From Avena insularis (taxonomy: Eukaryota; Streptophyta; Magnoliopsida; Poales; Poaceae), in the NCBI GenBank assembly GCA_023614405.1, contig CM042688.1, positions 439,756,028 through 439,820,027 on the forward strand: DNA of 64,000 bases, in the 5' to 3' direction. A program made the position numbers and the translations under genes. Positions 21,375-32,664 of the stretch are shown in pieces; within the stretch, counting starts at the first letter, position 1, and every line of letters begins with the position of its first letter. A model generated the notes under the pieces. The model worked only from the letters and a program-made list of their open reading frames with translations. It ran no database searches and was not told the origin of the DNA.

Positions 21375-23031
21375 CTATTCTTTGGGGAATAAGCTCATCA
21401 TTATCATTAGGAACAACGGTAATTCCTCCATTTTAGTAACACAATCAATAGGACTAACCCATTCACTATCAGCAATAGGGTAAATAATACCAGCATCAAG
21501 GAGTTTCAATACCTCATTTATTACCACTTCCTTCATCTTAGGATATAAACGTCGTTGGTGCTCTACTACTGGCTTTGCATCTGGTTCTATATTGATAGAA
21601 TGCTGACATATGGTAGGTGAAATCCCTTTTAAATCATCCAGAGTATAGCCCATAGCTCCTCTGTGTTTCTTCAAAACCTCCAATAACCTTTCTTCTTCCT
21701 TCCCTGAAAGTTTAGAGTTAATAATAACAGGATATATCTTTTTATCATCAATATAAGCATATTTAAGATCATTAGGGAGAGGTTTTAGATCGAAGACCGG
21801 ATCCTTTTTAGGTGGCAACATGGTACCCAAGTCTTCTACAGGAAAGTTATGCTTAAGCATCTTGGGTTGATGATGCAGAATCTCATTCCTTTCTTCCATG
21901 AAGATCTCACTTTCATGATCTTTGATAAATTGCTGCAAAGCATTGTTAGGAGCAAGAGAAATAGAAGCAAGTTGTTCAACTCTAAAATCCTCATTATGGG
22001 TTTCCTCTTCACAAGGTTCTTTAGTAAATTTCGAAAAATTAATATCATAAGATTCCCCATCAAACTTAGTCAAGATTTTCTCCTTCTTGCAATCTATAAT
22101 AGCTCCACAAGTACTCAATAAAGGTCTACCAAGAATGATAGGATAAGTTTTACTAGCAGCTGAACCAAGTACTAGAAAATCAGCAGGATACTTAATCTTA
22201 CCACAAAGAACTTCAACGTCTCGTACAATACCAATTGGAGAGGTGGTCTCTCTATTAGCAAGGTGAATAACCACATCAATCTCTTCCAATTCGCAGGGAC
22301 TGATTTCATGCATAATTTCTCTGTAAAAGCTCATAAGGAATAGCACTAGAACTTGCACCAATATCACATAAATCATAATAGAAATGATCACCAATTCTAA
22401 CGGAAAGTACAGGGACAATAGCCTTTTTAGTTCTATTAGGATGTGAAACAATATTAGAAGCATCCTCACAAAAGATATCTGTCCATCTTCTATGCTTTTA
22501 GTGACAAGGTCTTTCACAATTGCTACCACAGGTTCAACGTTTATTTGTTCATCAGGTTTTACAGTTCTCTTTTCACTTTTAGTGATTACACTAGTTATCT
22601 TAGGATGATCCTTTACCTTATCTGGAAAGGGAATCTTCTCGATATAAGGTTCAGGCAAGATGTGATCAATAGTGTAATACTCAGCACTCTCAATAGGAAC
22701 ACAGTCAACAATATCTTTATAAGGTGCGTGGTACTTGTTCCATCCCTTTTTTAGAATTTCAATATAAGAAGCAAAAGCCTTAAAGCAATTTGTAATAACT
22801 TGTAAATCAAGACCATAAGCATTACTAATATTTTGAAAGTCATCAGTTCCCATAAAAGATTCAATGCATTCATAATCATAATTTATACCTGACTTTCTAC
22901 CTTTGTCATTCTCCCAAGCTTCAGCATTGTCTTGAATACGGTCCAGAAGATCCCATTTAGCTTCTTCTTCCATGCGAGTGAATGATCCAGCACAAGAAGC
23001 ATCCAATAAATCCTTATCATGAAGAGAAAGC
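21375..23031 (-). pseudogene. Y gag C-terminus, protease and RT N-terminus
   Basis: The frame continues gag after the inserted solo LTR (CAGSFTRMEEEAKWDLLDR). It then leads to the protease region (VVIHLANRETTSPIGIVRD, KYPADFLVLGSAASKTYPII) and the RT start (YPKMKEVVINEVLKLLDAGI). The protease active-site block CDIGASSSAIPY is encoded at about 22355-22395 but in another frame. One shift near 22470 leaves the main frame and one near 22325 returns to it. A third frameshift near 21430 leads into the stop. The active site has Ile in place of Thr or Ser of D(T/S)G, which is common in this lineage. Confidence 0.88.
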
Positions 23032-26000
23032 TGTGGCGCCCCGCAAAACCACTACTAGAAAATCGCGTTGTTTTTGTGCATTGCATCATCATGACCGCAT
23101 GCTCATGCCATCATGCCACATTGCATTTGAGCATCATCATGTCATCTTGCATTTGTTTGCATAAAACTATTTTACGAAAAACCTGTTTTGTTTTCTAAAC
23201 GCCTGCCTTGTTTTCAATTAAAAACCCGTCTCCTAATATTTTGTCTCGTCTACCAACGGTTTGCAAAAACCCCGTTTTAAATAAATAAAATGTTTAATTA
23301 ATTTTAGGGGGCAGCCGTACCGGGCCGATCCGACCCAGTCGGCCACCCCCAGTACAAAAATCAGAAAACCCTTAACCCTTTTCCTACCTACACCTAATCC
23401 TACCCAGCCCCCCTCCACCTCACCCCGTCCTATCACAAACCGCCACCTCACCTCTCCTCCCTCACCCACCCCACCACCACCAGCCACCACAACCCCACCA
23501 CACCCCACCAACCCCCCCCACACAACAAACACAGCCGCATCCACACCCCACCTGGCCATTGCAGCACGCACAGGCACACACGCACGCCTGCAGCCTGGCC
23601 CCACCCTGCTCGCGTCCCACCGTCCTCCTCGTCACACCCGCCTGCCCGACAGATCCCATCGGGATTCCCTCCCCGCGACCCCACCACCGACCGACCCCTC
23701 CCCCAGGCACGCCTCCCCGCGTCTCCCTCTCCCTCACGCGATCCCTGCCGTCGCCCTTCTCTGTTCCCCTTGTCCGCGTCCGGCCGCGCTCTCCTCCTCT
23801 CTCTTCGGCCACGCTGGCCGCTCGCCTCGCCGCCTGCGCCCTGTCCCTCCTCACCTATCCTCTCTCTGCGCCTCTCCTTCCGAGACCCCCCCCTCGCCCG
23901 TCAACCGCCGCCTCTGGGGCCTCCAGTGCCGTCTCCGCCCGTGAGCGAGCCCCGCCGCCTGGGCGTCCTCGTCGGCCTCCGCCCTCTCCCGCGCGCCCTA
24001 CCGCTTCCCTCTCTCTTCGGCCGCCCTCGGCCGCCCCCGCCCGTCCTCTGGTTGTGGCCGCCGTGACCTCCCGGCCTCCCCTCCTGCGTGTCGGCGGCCG
24101 TCCTCCGCCGATCGGCCTCTCCCTCGCCGCCTGCGAGCCCTTCACCGCCACCAGCGCGTCGCCGCCGTCGAGCCCGTCGCCTCCACCATCGACGACCTGC
24201 TCCCTGCGGCCGTCGCGACCCCGATCGAGCCCGCGCCACCCGGCTAAGCTCGCCGTCGACTGCCATCGATCTCGCTTTGCTATGCGGCCAGGACCTCCTC
24301 CCCGTCATGCCCGCCATCGGCCGCTCGCCCGTCCCTCAACGTCCAAGACCCGGCGCCTCGCCCGCCACATGTCGCGTCCGTCGCCAACCATCAAGGTCCC
24401 GATGTCGACCTTGTGCCTCTCCACACGCGTGTCTGTCATGTGCTTGTGTGTTCTTGGGGGCTCATGAACGTTTGTTTATCTGTTGATCCGTGAAGTTTCG
24501 GTAATAAGGTGTGTTAAGATCTCCTCGTTGACATGACCGGCTTGACGCCAAGGATATCGAAGGTTGTACATGGAGCCACTCGAAGCCCACCGACATCGGA
24601 ACGCCAAAGTTCTCGATCCGCTGGTCGAGACCCCGACGCCCCGGATCCCGAAGACCGATCCCCCGAACCACATCGAACCAAGATCGCCGAGAACCTCGGG
24701 TGCGTCAACATGGAAACCGAAGACCGATCCCGGCGAACCCGGACCGCATCTAACCCAAGATCTCCGACCCCGATGTGCGACCCCGATCACGACCCACTAT
24801 TTTATAATATACCTACTTGTTGCATTTAATTGGACATGCTTGCACTCATATCATGTGGTTTGGGGGCCTTTTGCCGATTCATCTCAGAATTAAATATGGG
24901 ACCATATGCGGACATTTCTATCTCATATTGGTTCCATTTAAATTTGTGTAGCGAACCGGTAACTTATCTTGCCCTGTTAATACAACATTTAAATTGCGGG
25001 TAGCTAAACAACTATAACCATATATTTAATTGTCGGGGCCTCGGTTCCGCTTAATATGGCCTAATTGCATCGCACCTTTGCCATGTCATACATCATACAT
25101 GCATCATGCCCGATCTTCTGCCGTGGTATTAAATAGTGCATCCGGTGTTTATTCTAGTGTTTTGGTTCTTCGCGGATAAGGCCGTTGAGTTGATGCGAGT
25201 GTCGACCCGATCTTCGGTTGAACCTTCAGCAATGTTTTCAGGCGAGCATCTCACCCTTTCTACCTATCTTACTTTTATAGTATTTATTCCCTCCTGTTGA
25301 TCTATTGCTATCTGTGTTGCGATGCTCTAGTTTTCGTACCCGTGATATCCCTTGCAGCCTTATATTGCCTTGGACACCTCCTATTACCTGTTGTTTGGTA
25401 GATAGTTGGACTTGCGTGTCGTAGTCGCTTGCTCAAGTGCTGTTGCGTGTTGTCAAGTACCACAGTTGTTGGAGTGTTGCCGCGTGTTTGATGTTGGAGT
25501 TGATCATGGCTTTAACTACTGTTTAATAACTAAAATTGAAGTAGGTAAATGCAGAGGCACCGGTGGGTGATAGACAATATTTGGTTTCCGACCGCTCACT
25601 GGTGTCCCGTAGGACCCCGAGTTCTTGACACCTGTTCCGAGATCGAGCGTGCTAACCACATGTGGGATGTGTGGGCACCCCATCGATTTAGTACCTGATT
25701 CCAAGTATTGTACCGGGGGCCACAACTAGTTTGAGGTTTTATTTACTATCCTGTACTTATGCCATGCTCTACTGCTTTATTTAAATTGTGGGATGGATAG
25801 CACACTGTACTGTTTAGGATCGTGACCCGTTTTCGCTGTATCGACAAGCCCGAGAGTTTCGGGTTCCCAGTCGTTTACAGCCGGCTCCACAAACCCTGAG
25901 TCCGTCTCGGAGCCCGGCCGACTTTGTTGCGGGTGTACTTAGTGGGGTGGCCCCCATGTACTTGCTTTGGGTCTGGGAAACGTCATGACTTAGGCCCCGC

Positions 26001-27078
26001 CGACATACCGATGGGTGTATGTTAATTGATCTGGCAAAAAGGGTCAAAGTGCGTGTGGATATCTCATGCTAATCGCGTGTGGATACTTTGGTGCACCCCT
26101 GCAGGGTTAAATCTTTTCGACAAGCCATGTCCGCGGTTATGGACGACTTGGAGCACAGTTCTCGATCATAGACAACTATAACTAAAGTTTACTATTATAC
26201 TTTGACTTGTATCCGATGTGACTAGTAATCAGCTCAACTACAACGGAAGGGCTAAATAAAAGTTCCAACAACTGCTGGGTTTGGGATATCTCACGCTAAT
26301 TGTATCTGACTAGTAAGTGTTGCAACTACAACGGAATGGTTAACTAAAACTGCCCACTGCTTTTTATATCAGGATGACTATCTATATTTGACTAGTAATT
26401 GCCGCAACTATAACGGAATGAATAAAGCTGCCAACGGCGTGAGTTCCTCGGTTGACTTCCTCGTCTGGTCCCGAGGGGGAAATAACAGGATGGGTATGCT
26501 TGGTGATAGTATTAGGTTGGTTCCGAATAGGTCTTTCTTATCCCTCTCTGATAGCCGACAGTTTTATCGAGTCTCTATAGGTTGATTAGTGCATGCTTTG
26601 CCGCTCGATCCACCATACCTATGTAGGCGAGGACCGCCAATTCTAGCCTCGCTGCATCGCCTCAAGATCGATCTTGACCGCTCTCTTTTTCCTTTGCCCT
26701 TTGTCGGCACCCCTTTTGTTTAAGCAGGTTTGAGATCGACGTCGTTAGCAGGGTTACCCTTCCGGCTTGGCCTGGGCAGGGTTATGGACGCCATTGGTTA
26801 TTCTTCAGGGCTCTTAGCCCCATTTGCATCTTGTCCGTAGTCGGGCGCTATATCGTTTTCAAGGTGATTTGGATCTTTGTATATTATATTTGTATTCTTG
26901 ACTCATTGAGTCGCTGATGTATATATATCTGTTCTGTGGGTCCCATCGAGGACTGTTGTGTAATGTTATTACTTCGTTTTCCACCCGCATAAAGTGCTGG
27001 TGCACCTTCAATCGCTTTCTATGCGGGTTTGGCGGGATTCGCTAAAACTTGCATAGGGCCGATTCTGAGGGTGTTACA
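23032..27078. mobile_element. 4.05-kb solo LTR (LARD-like) inside Y's gag
   Basis: This segment begins TGTGGCGCCCC and ends GGGTGTTACA. It is flanked by perfect AAAGC duplications (23027-23031 and 27079-27083). Removing it with one duplication rejoins the gag frame exactly. It carries no coding domains. A GC- and C-rich part (23300-24800) gives long Pro/Arg-rich ORFs on both strands, which are compositional. Blocks at 23085-23140, 25720-25795 and 26125-26190 match 36040-36090, 39355-39430 and 39680-39745 of the other giant solo LTR. LTRs of 4-5 kb without coding capacity are known from LARD elements such as Triticeae Sukkula. The family name is not verified. Confidence 0.88.
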
Positions 27079-27595
27079 AAAGCCTTGCATAAAAATTATT
27101 TATAATAATATTGTTTGGGAGCTCATGAATGGGACATTTGAGCATTAGTAACTTCAATATCCCCCAAGCTTGAGCTGTACTCTCTCCATCAAGAGGCCAA
27201 AAGTTGTATATTTGTTTCCGATCTTTATGAATCTCACTAGGAGGATAAAATTTTGAATAAAAGAGAGGTACTATTTCCTCCCATTCCAGAGCTTGACCAT
27301 TCTTCAGCAGCTTATACCATTCCTCAGCTCTTCCTTTCAGTGATAATGAGAATAACTTCTTCTTAACTTGATCTGTAGTAATACCTGCACACTTAAACAA
27401 CCCGCATAATTCGTGTATAAAGAGCAAATGATCACCGGGATGGACAGTTCCATCCCCAACATAGTAGTTATCCATAACACGATCAATAATTCTTGTAGGT
27501 ATTTTAAAATCATCATTCTCAACAGGTGGTGGCTCATCTACTAGCTTAGCAGTGGTAGTAGCATTACCAAATAAGAAACTCAGTGAATTATCCAT
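27079..27595 (-). pseudogene. Y gag, N-terminal part (split by solo LTR)
   Basis: Gag most likely starts at the ATG at 27595 (MDNSLSFLFGNATTT). A longer reading from 27628 adds only 11 unlikely residues. It holds the retrotransposon gag domain: VHPGDHLLFIHELCGLFKC, SLKGRAEEWYKLL, WEEIVPLFYSKFYPPSEI and LMLKCPIHELPNN. Gag forms the virus-like particle. The frame is cut after FYARL by the solo LTR and continues in frame from 23031 downward. No zinc knuckle is seen in this part. Confidence 0.9.
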
Positions 27596-27680
27596 AACAA
27601 AAATAAAGCAACTAATAGAAGTAAACAATACTCATAGTAGAAGTTTCCTTTACCAGTTCCACTCTCCAATAGCGTTTCAC

Positions 27681-27698
27681 TCCCCGGCAATGGTGCTA
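27681..27698 (-). other. Y primer binding site
   Basis: On the minus strand TAGCACCATTGCCGGGGA lies 11 bases downstream of the 5' LTR. It resembles the complement of the plant tRNA-Asp 3' end (TGGCGCCGTTGCCGGGGA) with a few mismatches. Confidence 0.7.
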
Positions 27699-27709
27699 GA
27701 AAATATTCT

Positions 27710-29211
27710 TGATGATCCATAAGTATAGGGGGTGTATCGCAGTATTTTCGATAAGTACGAGTGTCGAACCCAACGAGGAGCAGAAGGTGCTGGTTAGTGG
27801 TATGGATCAGGAATTCTCTGCAAATACTTAGTAAACGGATTTTTAGGGTTTTTTGATAAAGCAAGTAAACAAAGTACGAGTAAATAAAAGACAGTAGGAA
27901 TAAATGCAGAAAGTGGCCCAATCTTTTATGCAACAAAGGACAAGCCGGTTGTATTACTTAAGATGACCAAACGTTCTTGAGGACACATGGGAAGACTGTC
28001 AAGTGCTTTCGCTTCATATAGTTGATTAATCTTCTTTAGCTTACTAAGTGTTGTGTGGGTGAACCTGTGCTAATGTACCGACCTTCCTAGGACTAATACA
28101 TACTTGTGATTATACCCCTTGCAAACATCCGTAAGTACAAGAAAGTAATTAAGGTAGAAACCTAACCACAACTTTAAACTCTAAGACCCTTACATCCCTT
28201 GTGCAATGGTTTCCTAACGGGGTTCAGGTTTCTGTCACTCCGGCAACCCCTACAATTAGTAGCCAAATACACAATGCATTCCCCGAGGCCCATATAGGTG
28301 AAGTGTCATGTAGTCGACGTTCACATGACACCACTAGAAGAAGTACACCACAACTTAAATATCAAACTATTGAATCTTTCTCAACACAATTCCACTACTA
28401 ACAACATGACTTCACCCATGTCCTCAAGAACAAACTGAACTACTCACCAGAAATCATATGGATCATGATCAGAGATGGAATAATGATGTGTAACAATCTA
28501 AACATAAACAATAATTCAATGGTTCACTCAATAGCATCAACTACAAAGAGTAATCAACACTGGGAAAGTTTCCCCTAAGAACTATGCAAGATTCAACCCA
28601 GTTGTTACAGCAATATGGAGATGATGATGAGGGTGCTGATGGTGATGATGGTGATTATGATCCCGATGAAGTCCAGCTTGATGGTGGTGTTGATGGTGAC
28701 GATCTCCCCTCTCCGGGAAGGAATTCCCCCGGTAGAAATCTGTCTGCTAGAGAGATATTTCTCTCTCGGTGTTTTCCGCCCCACATAGGGGGCGGAATCT
28801 TTCTGTGGTTGCTCCCAGAGTCTTAGGGTTTCGGGAGGAATATATACACCAGAGGTGAGAGCCAGAGGTGGGCCAGGGTGGCCACACCACCTGTTGGCGC
28901 GGCCTAGGATGGCCCGCGACAGGGGGTGGTGTGGGTCCCTTGTTGCCCATATCCACTCCCTCTTCTGGCAGCCTTTGTCTTCTAGAAAAATAGGAATTTC
29001 CGTATATTTTCCCGGATTTTCTGATCTTCGCGAATTTTGCCTCCAAACAACACCTTTTCATCAGAATCCTGACTGCAGTGGTCCATGCTCCAAAAGTCAT
29101 CAACCATGCAAAAATAGGTGAAATAACATAAGTATCATCTCTTAATATGAAATATATCAATGAATAACTGTGAATTATGATATAGAATAATGATGCAAAA
29201 TGGACGTATCA
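27710..29211 (-). repeat. Y 5' LTR
   Basis: This 1502-bp partner of 14518-16032 starts TGATGATCCATAAG and ends GGACGTATCA. The pair is readily aligned with scattered substitutions and small indels, for example in the GAT microsatellite. Confidence 0.93.
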
Positions 29212-31703
29212 ATGACTAGATACAAATAGTTCAAGATCAAGTAATATCAACATTATGAATCAATCAATAAGTTTTGAGACAATGCACATAGAACTAAGAA
29301 TTACAACTATGCTCTCTTAATTGGTGCCTAAGGATAGAAGGTGGAGACTCAATATAAAAGTGGAAGAAAGGCCTTCATTGAAGGAAGAGGGGATTTAAGT
29401 CTCATAAAGAGCATTCAAAAATTATGGTACTTATTAGCTTTCATCTCTCATTTCCTCTAACATAAGCATCTTGAAGTAATTAAGGTTAAAGTGAACAAAC
29501 TATGGAGTATATGCTTGACAAAGTATAAGTTGGCAATCTCATGTCCCTTGAATACGAGGACCGCTCCTCATGATACTCAAGTTTAGTTACCAGTAAGTTC
29601 TTGTCATAATAAGTACATGTGTATCATAGAGAACCGCCAACGGGGTACCTGTTGCCTGATGATACGAAAGAATCCCCTTATCAAAATGACAAGGCAAGCA
29701 GACAATAAGCATCTCAACATCTTCTTATTTACCATGGGAAAATGGTGCTTTTTCTCTCTTTCCTCTTTTCTCATCTTTTTTTTCTCTTTTCTCAATCTCT
29801 GTCTCTTTTTTTATAAGAAGAATGCTTCATAGATTGATCATTATGGTTACGCTGCAGGTTTCCACCATGATTAGGCATGGATTAGACCAGCAGCCCAGGC
29901 ATTTCTTTAACACACATACATAACTCCATGGACTTACAAGCTCCCCTTTCATTTCACACTGACGACATCCATAAACAAAAGAGCATGATATCAACTGGGT
30001 ACAATGTACAAGTGCAATGTTGAAAGCGTTCCCCATGACAGCATGGTTCTGCTAATCCCAACGTATAAGTGCAAGCATATACAACATAGATGACACAATG
30101 GTTCAAGTTTATTAGGGGCAAGAAAAGTAAAGTGTGCCATCATGTTCGTGAGAGATTTAATCACTAATTTTCACATAACAAGTTTAATTTATAAGGTAGA
30201 TAAAAACAACAATATACTTGGAATGGTGTAACACACCATGCATAGGAATTGATAGTGGACTCTGTGGAATAACTTGGTTTCTTGGGAGTTGGATGCATGA
30301 GTAAAGCTTACTCAATAAAAGTGGAGGCTAGCAAAAGACTGGGAGCGACCAACTGAGAGAGCAATAATGGCCATAATCATGCAGAGCGACAAAACATTAT
30401 CAATCAAAGCATAAAGTGGTACCACAAGTCAAAAACTAAATGATCATAGAGGCTAAGGTGACTGGTTCATAGTCATAACATGGTATGAGCATGTGCCAAG
30501 TCAACCCAAATAAAGCATCAAAGGAGAATACCACAATATTATGCTTTTGTATGCTAAAACAATGCATGATTCTTTCAAGGCACATTAAGCAATCTCAATT
30601 GTTTGGAACAAGTCATGCTACAACAATAATCACTAAGCATAAGGTCAAAGAAACATCTAGCATGACATGATAAAGTCTAAGACATAGTCAAAAGCAAGAC
30701 TCCTTTTATACCACTTATAAGCATGAACTTTCCTACTCTTTTCCAACACCAATCGAAAAATAAAGTTAAACGAAGTGCTAGCAAAGGAGAACACTCACAG
30801 AACAATAAGAGTGAAAACTAGAGTGTTCTAGGAAATGAATAACGGGGTTTGTCTCTCTCCAAAAGAATTGTGTCAGGATCCAACCAACTTATTTAAGCAA
30901 ACCAAACAAAAGAAAACTAAAAGAAAAAACAAAGACGCTCCAAGAACAACACAATTGTGCAAGAAACAATAAAAATGAAGTGTTCGGAAGAAAACCTGAG
31001 ATTTTTATTGATGAAGAAGGGGATGCCTTGGGCATCCCCAAGCTTTGACGCTTGTACTTCTTGAATATCTCTTGGGTGACATAGGTGGCATCCCCAAGCT
31101 TGAGCTTTTGTCCATACTTCATCTTATCACATTACTCTTCCCTACACTTTAAAATTTCCTTCATACAAAACTTCACACAATCTTCATTAGCAACATTAGT
31201 GTACTCAAGATAATAAGTCTTTTAGTTCAATGTCAACATAGTAAAACTTCAATTAAAACACAAGCTACTGTAGCACTTCCTTTAAAAAGTTCAAATGATC
31301 AAAGAGAACTCAAAGAGAAAGAGATTAAGAGGGAAATGCAAATAGTGGCAGAAATCTGTCAAAACAGACCAACAGGTAAACACCAATTTTTTTCGAAGAC
31401 CTTTTGTTGCTCAAATTGAAAAGTGTTGAACTAACGAAAGTTGGATAACAACTTGGGGCAGAAGAACAAAAAATTACAGTTCAATCCGACGTATAGAGGG
31501 TTTTCACGAATTGTTTTAGTGGAGCACAAAAATCTATTTCGGGACAACAACTTTCCCAAGTCTTACTTCTCTCTCATTAGAGGTTATTCTTGGCACAAAA
31601 ACCACACAAAAAGGATAAGGAGAGGTTATTACAGTAGTAATAACTTCCAAGACTCAAGAAAACTATTGGGTTATCTCCCAAGAAGTACTTTTCTTTAACG
31701 CCT
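29212..31703 (-). other. X internal non-coding region
   Basis: This resumes X after Y. 29340-30190 is homologous to Y's 3' non-coding region. At about 31020-31110 on the minus strand the phrase AGCTTGGGGATGCC occurs twice, a polypurine-like repeat common in this group. No supported ORF. The 77-residue minus ORF at 30889-31122 spans these repeats and looks accidental. Confidence 0.65.
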
Positions 31704-32281
31704 TTAAGTTAGGCATGATAGTTTGAGAAGATGCTCACATAATAAATATGAATTGAAGTAAAAGAGAGCATCGAGAAGCAAATCCAAAGCACATTTAAGT
31801 CTAACCCACTTCCGATGCATAGGAATCTTGTAAAGAAACAAGTCATGAAAGCACAAAGCAACAAGCATAGGAAAGCAAAACAAGTGCAACTTCAAGACTT
31901 TCATCATAAAGAGGGGAAACTTAATATTGTTGAGATACATAAAACCATGTTTCCCTCTCCCATAATAACTTTCAGTAGAATTATGAATAAAATTAACAAT
32001 ATAACTATCACACAAAACATTCTTATCATGATCCACATGCATAAAACAATTATTACTCTCCCTATAAGAATAGTCATTCTTATTAATCATAGTGGGAGCA
32101 AATTCAACAAAATAGGTATCATTATTATTCTGATCACCATAATCATCAAATATAGGAGGCATATTATAATCATAATTAATTTTCTCCTCAATAGTAAAAA
32201 TATCATATTCATCATTGTAATCATCATATATTGGAGGCATAGTATCATCAAAGTAAAAAAATTCCTCTATGCTTGGGGGAC
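31704..32281 (-). pseudogene. X-encoded protein of unknown function, main part
   Basis: A minus-strand frame of about 190 residues can be read from upstream of MPPIYDDYNDEYDIF to a stop at 31704. The N-terminal half is strongly acidic and Tyr/Asn-rich, with two MPP(I)xDDY repeats. Next come FVEFAPTMINKND and HGFMYLNNIKFPLF, and a hydrophobic segment (LKLHLFCFPMLVALCFHDLF) that could be a membrane anchor. The end is IPMHRKWVRLKCALDLLLDA. I recognise no enzyme or gag domain. A frameshift near 32265 separates it from the upstream frame. From memory, similar uncharacterised proteins are widespread in Triticeae annotations, which would fit a conserved retroelement ORF. That needs a search. Confidence 0.6.
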
Positions 32282-32491
32282 TAAAAGATCATTTTCATAA
32301 AAACTAGCTTCCCCAAGCTTAGAATTTTCCATAGCATTAGCAATAATGGTATTCAAAGAATTCATACTAATAACATTGCTATTAGCACGCAAATAAAGTT
32401 CCATAGGTTTTTTAATTTTCTCTTCAAACACTCCATGTCCTAACTCAAGATCAATACTATAAAGCTCTCTAATTTTCTTGTTGTTTTCCAC
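32267..32491 (-). pseudogene. X-encoded protein of unknown function, upstream part
   Basis: This 74-residue frame (ENNKKIRELYSIDLELGHG, IKKPMELYLRANSNVIS) lies between X's primer site and the main unknown ORF, in another frame. It lacks an ATG at its 5' end; the codon before ENNKK is GTG, and a stop lies a few codons upstream. It probably formed one protein with 31704-32281 before a 1-base shift. Confidence 0.55.
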
Positions 32492-32636
32492 TAAGCCTAA
32501 CTAGTGAAAATAAAAACAAGAAACAAAAAGATATAATTGCATAATCTAAAGGAAATAACTTCGAGCACTCACACACCAGCAATCGCACTAGAAGATAGCT
32601 TAGTAGCCAGAAGATGTGAGTACCTTTTACCTTACC

Positions 32637-32654
32637 TCCTCGGCAACGGTGCTA
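32637..32654 (-). other. X primer binding site
   Basis: On the minus strand TAGCACCGTTGCCGAGGA lies 10 bases inside the 5' LTR. It is the same tRNA-Asp type as in Y. Confidence 0.7.
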
Positions 32655-32664
32655 GAAAATAGCT

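Larger units (their letters stand above)
14518..29211 (-). mobile_element. Y: near-complete Ty3/gypsy retrotransposon
   Basis: LTRs at 14518-16032 and 27710-29211 bound an internal region that reads on the minus strand: primer site, gag, protease, RT/RNase H, integrase, an accessory ORF and polypurine tract. The flanks are GTGAC (14513-14517) and ATGAC (29212-29216), a 5-bp duplication with one mismatch. Y lies in the internal region of X. A 4.05-kb solo LTR is inserted in gag. The integrase follows RT/RNase H, as in Ty3/gypsy. Frameshifts and a nonsense codon make this copy defective, although RT, RNase H and integrase motifs are well preserved. Confidence 0.95.

Noticed and set aside
23559..24467. 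302-residue Pro/Ala/Arg-rich ORF on the plus strand with long ORFs on the minus strand
   Set aside because: It lies wholly inside a solo LTR with clean target duplications. The open frames on both strands follow from GC- and C-rich composition and show no domain.
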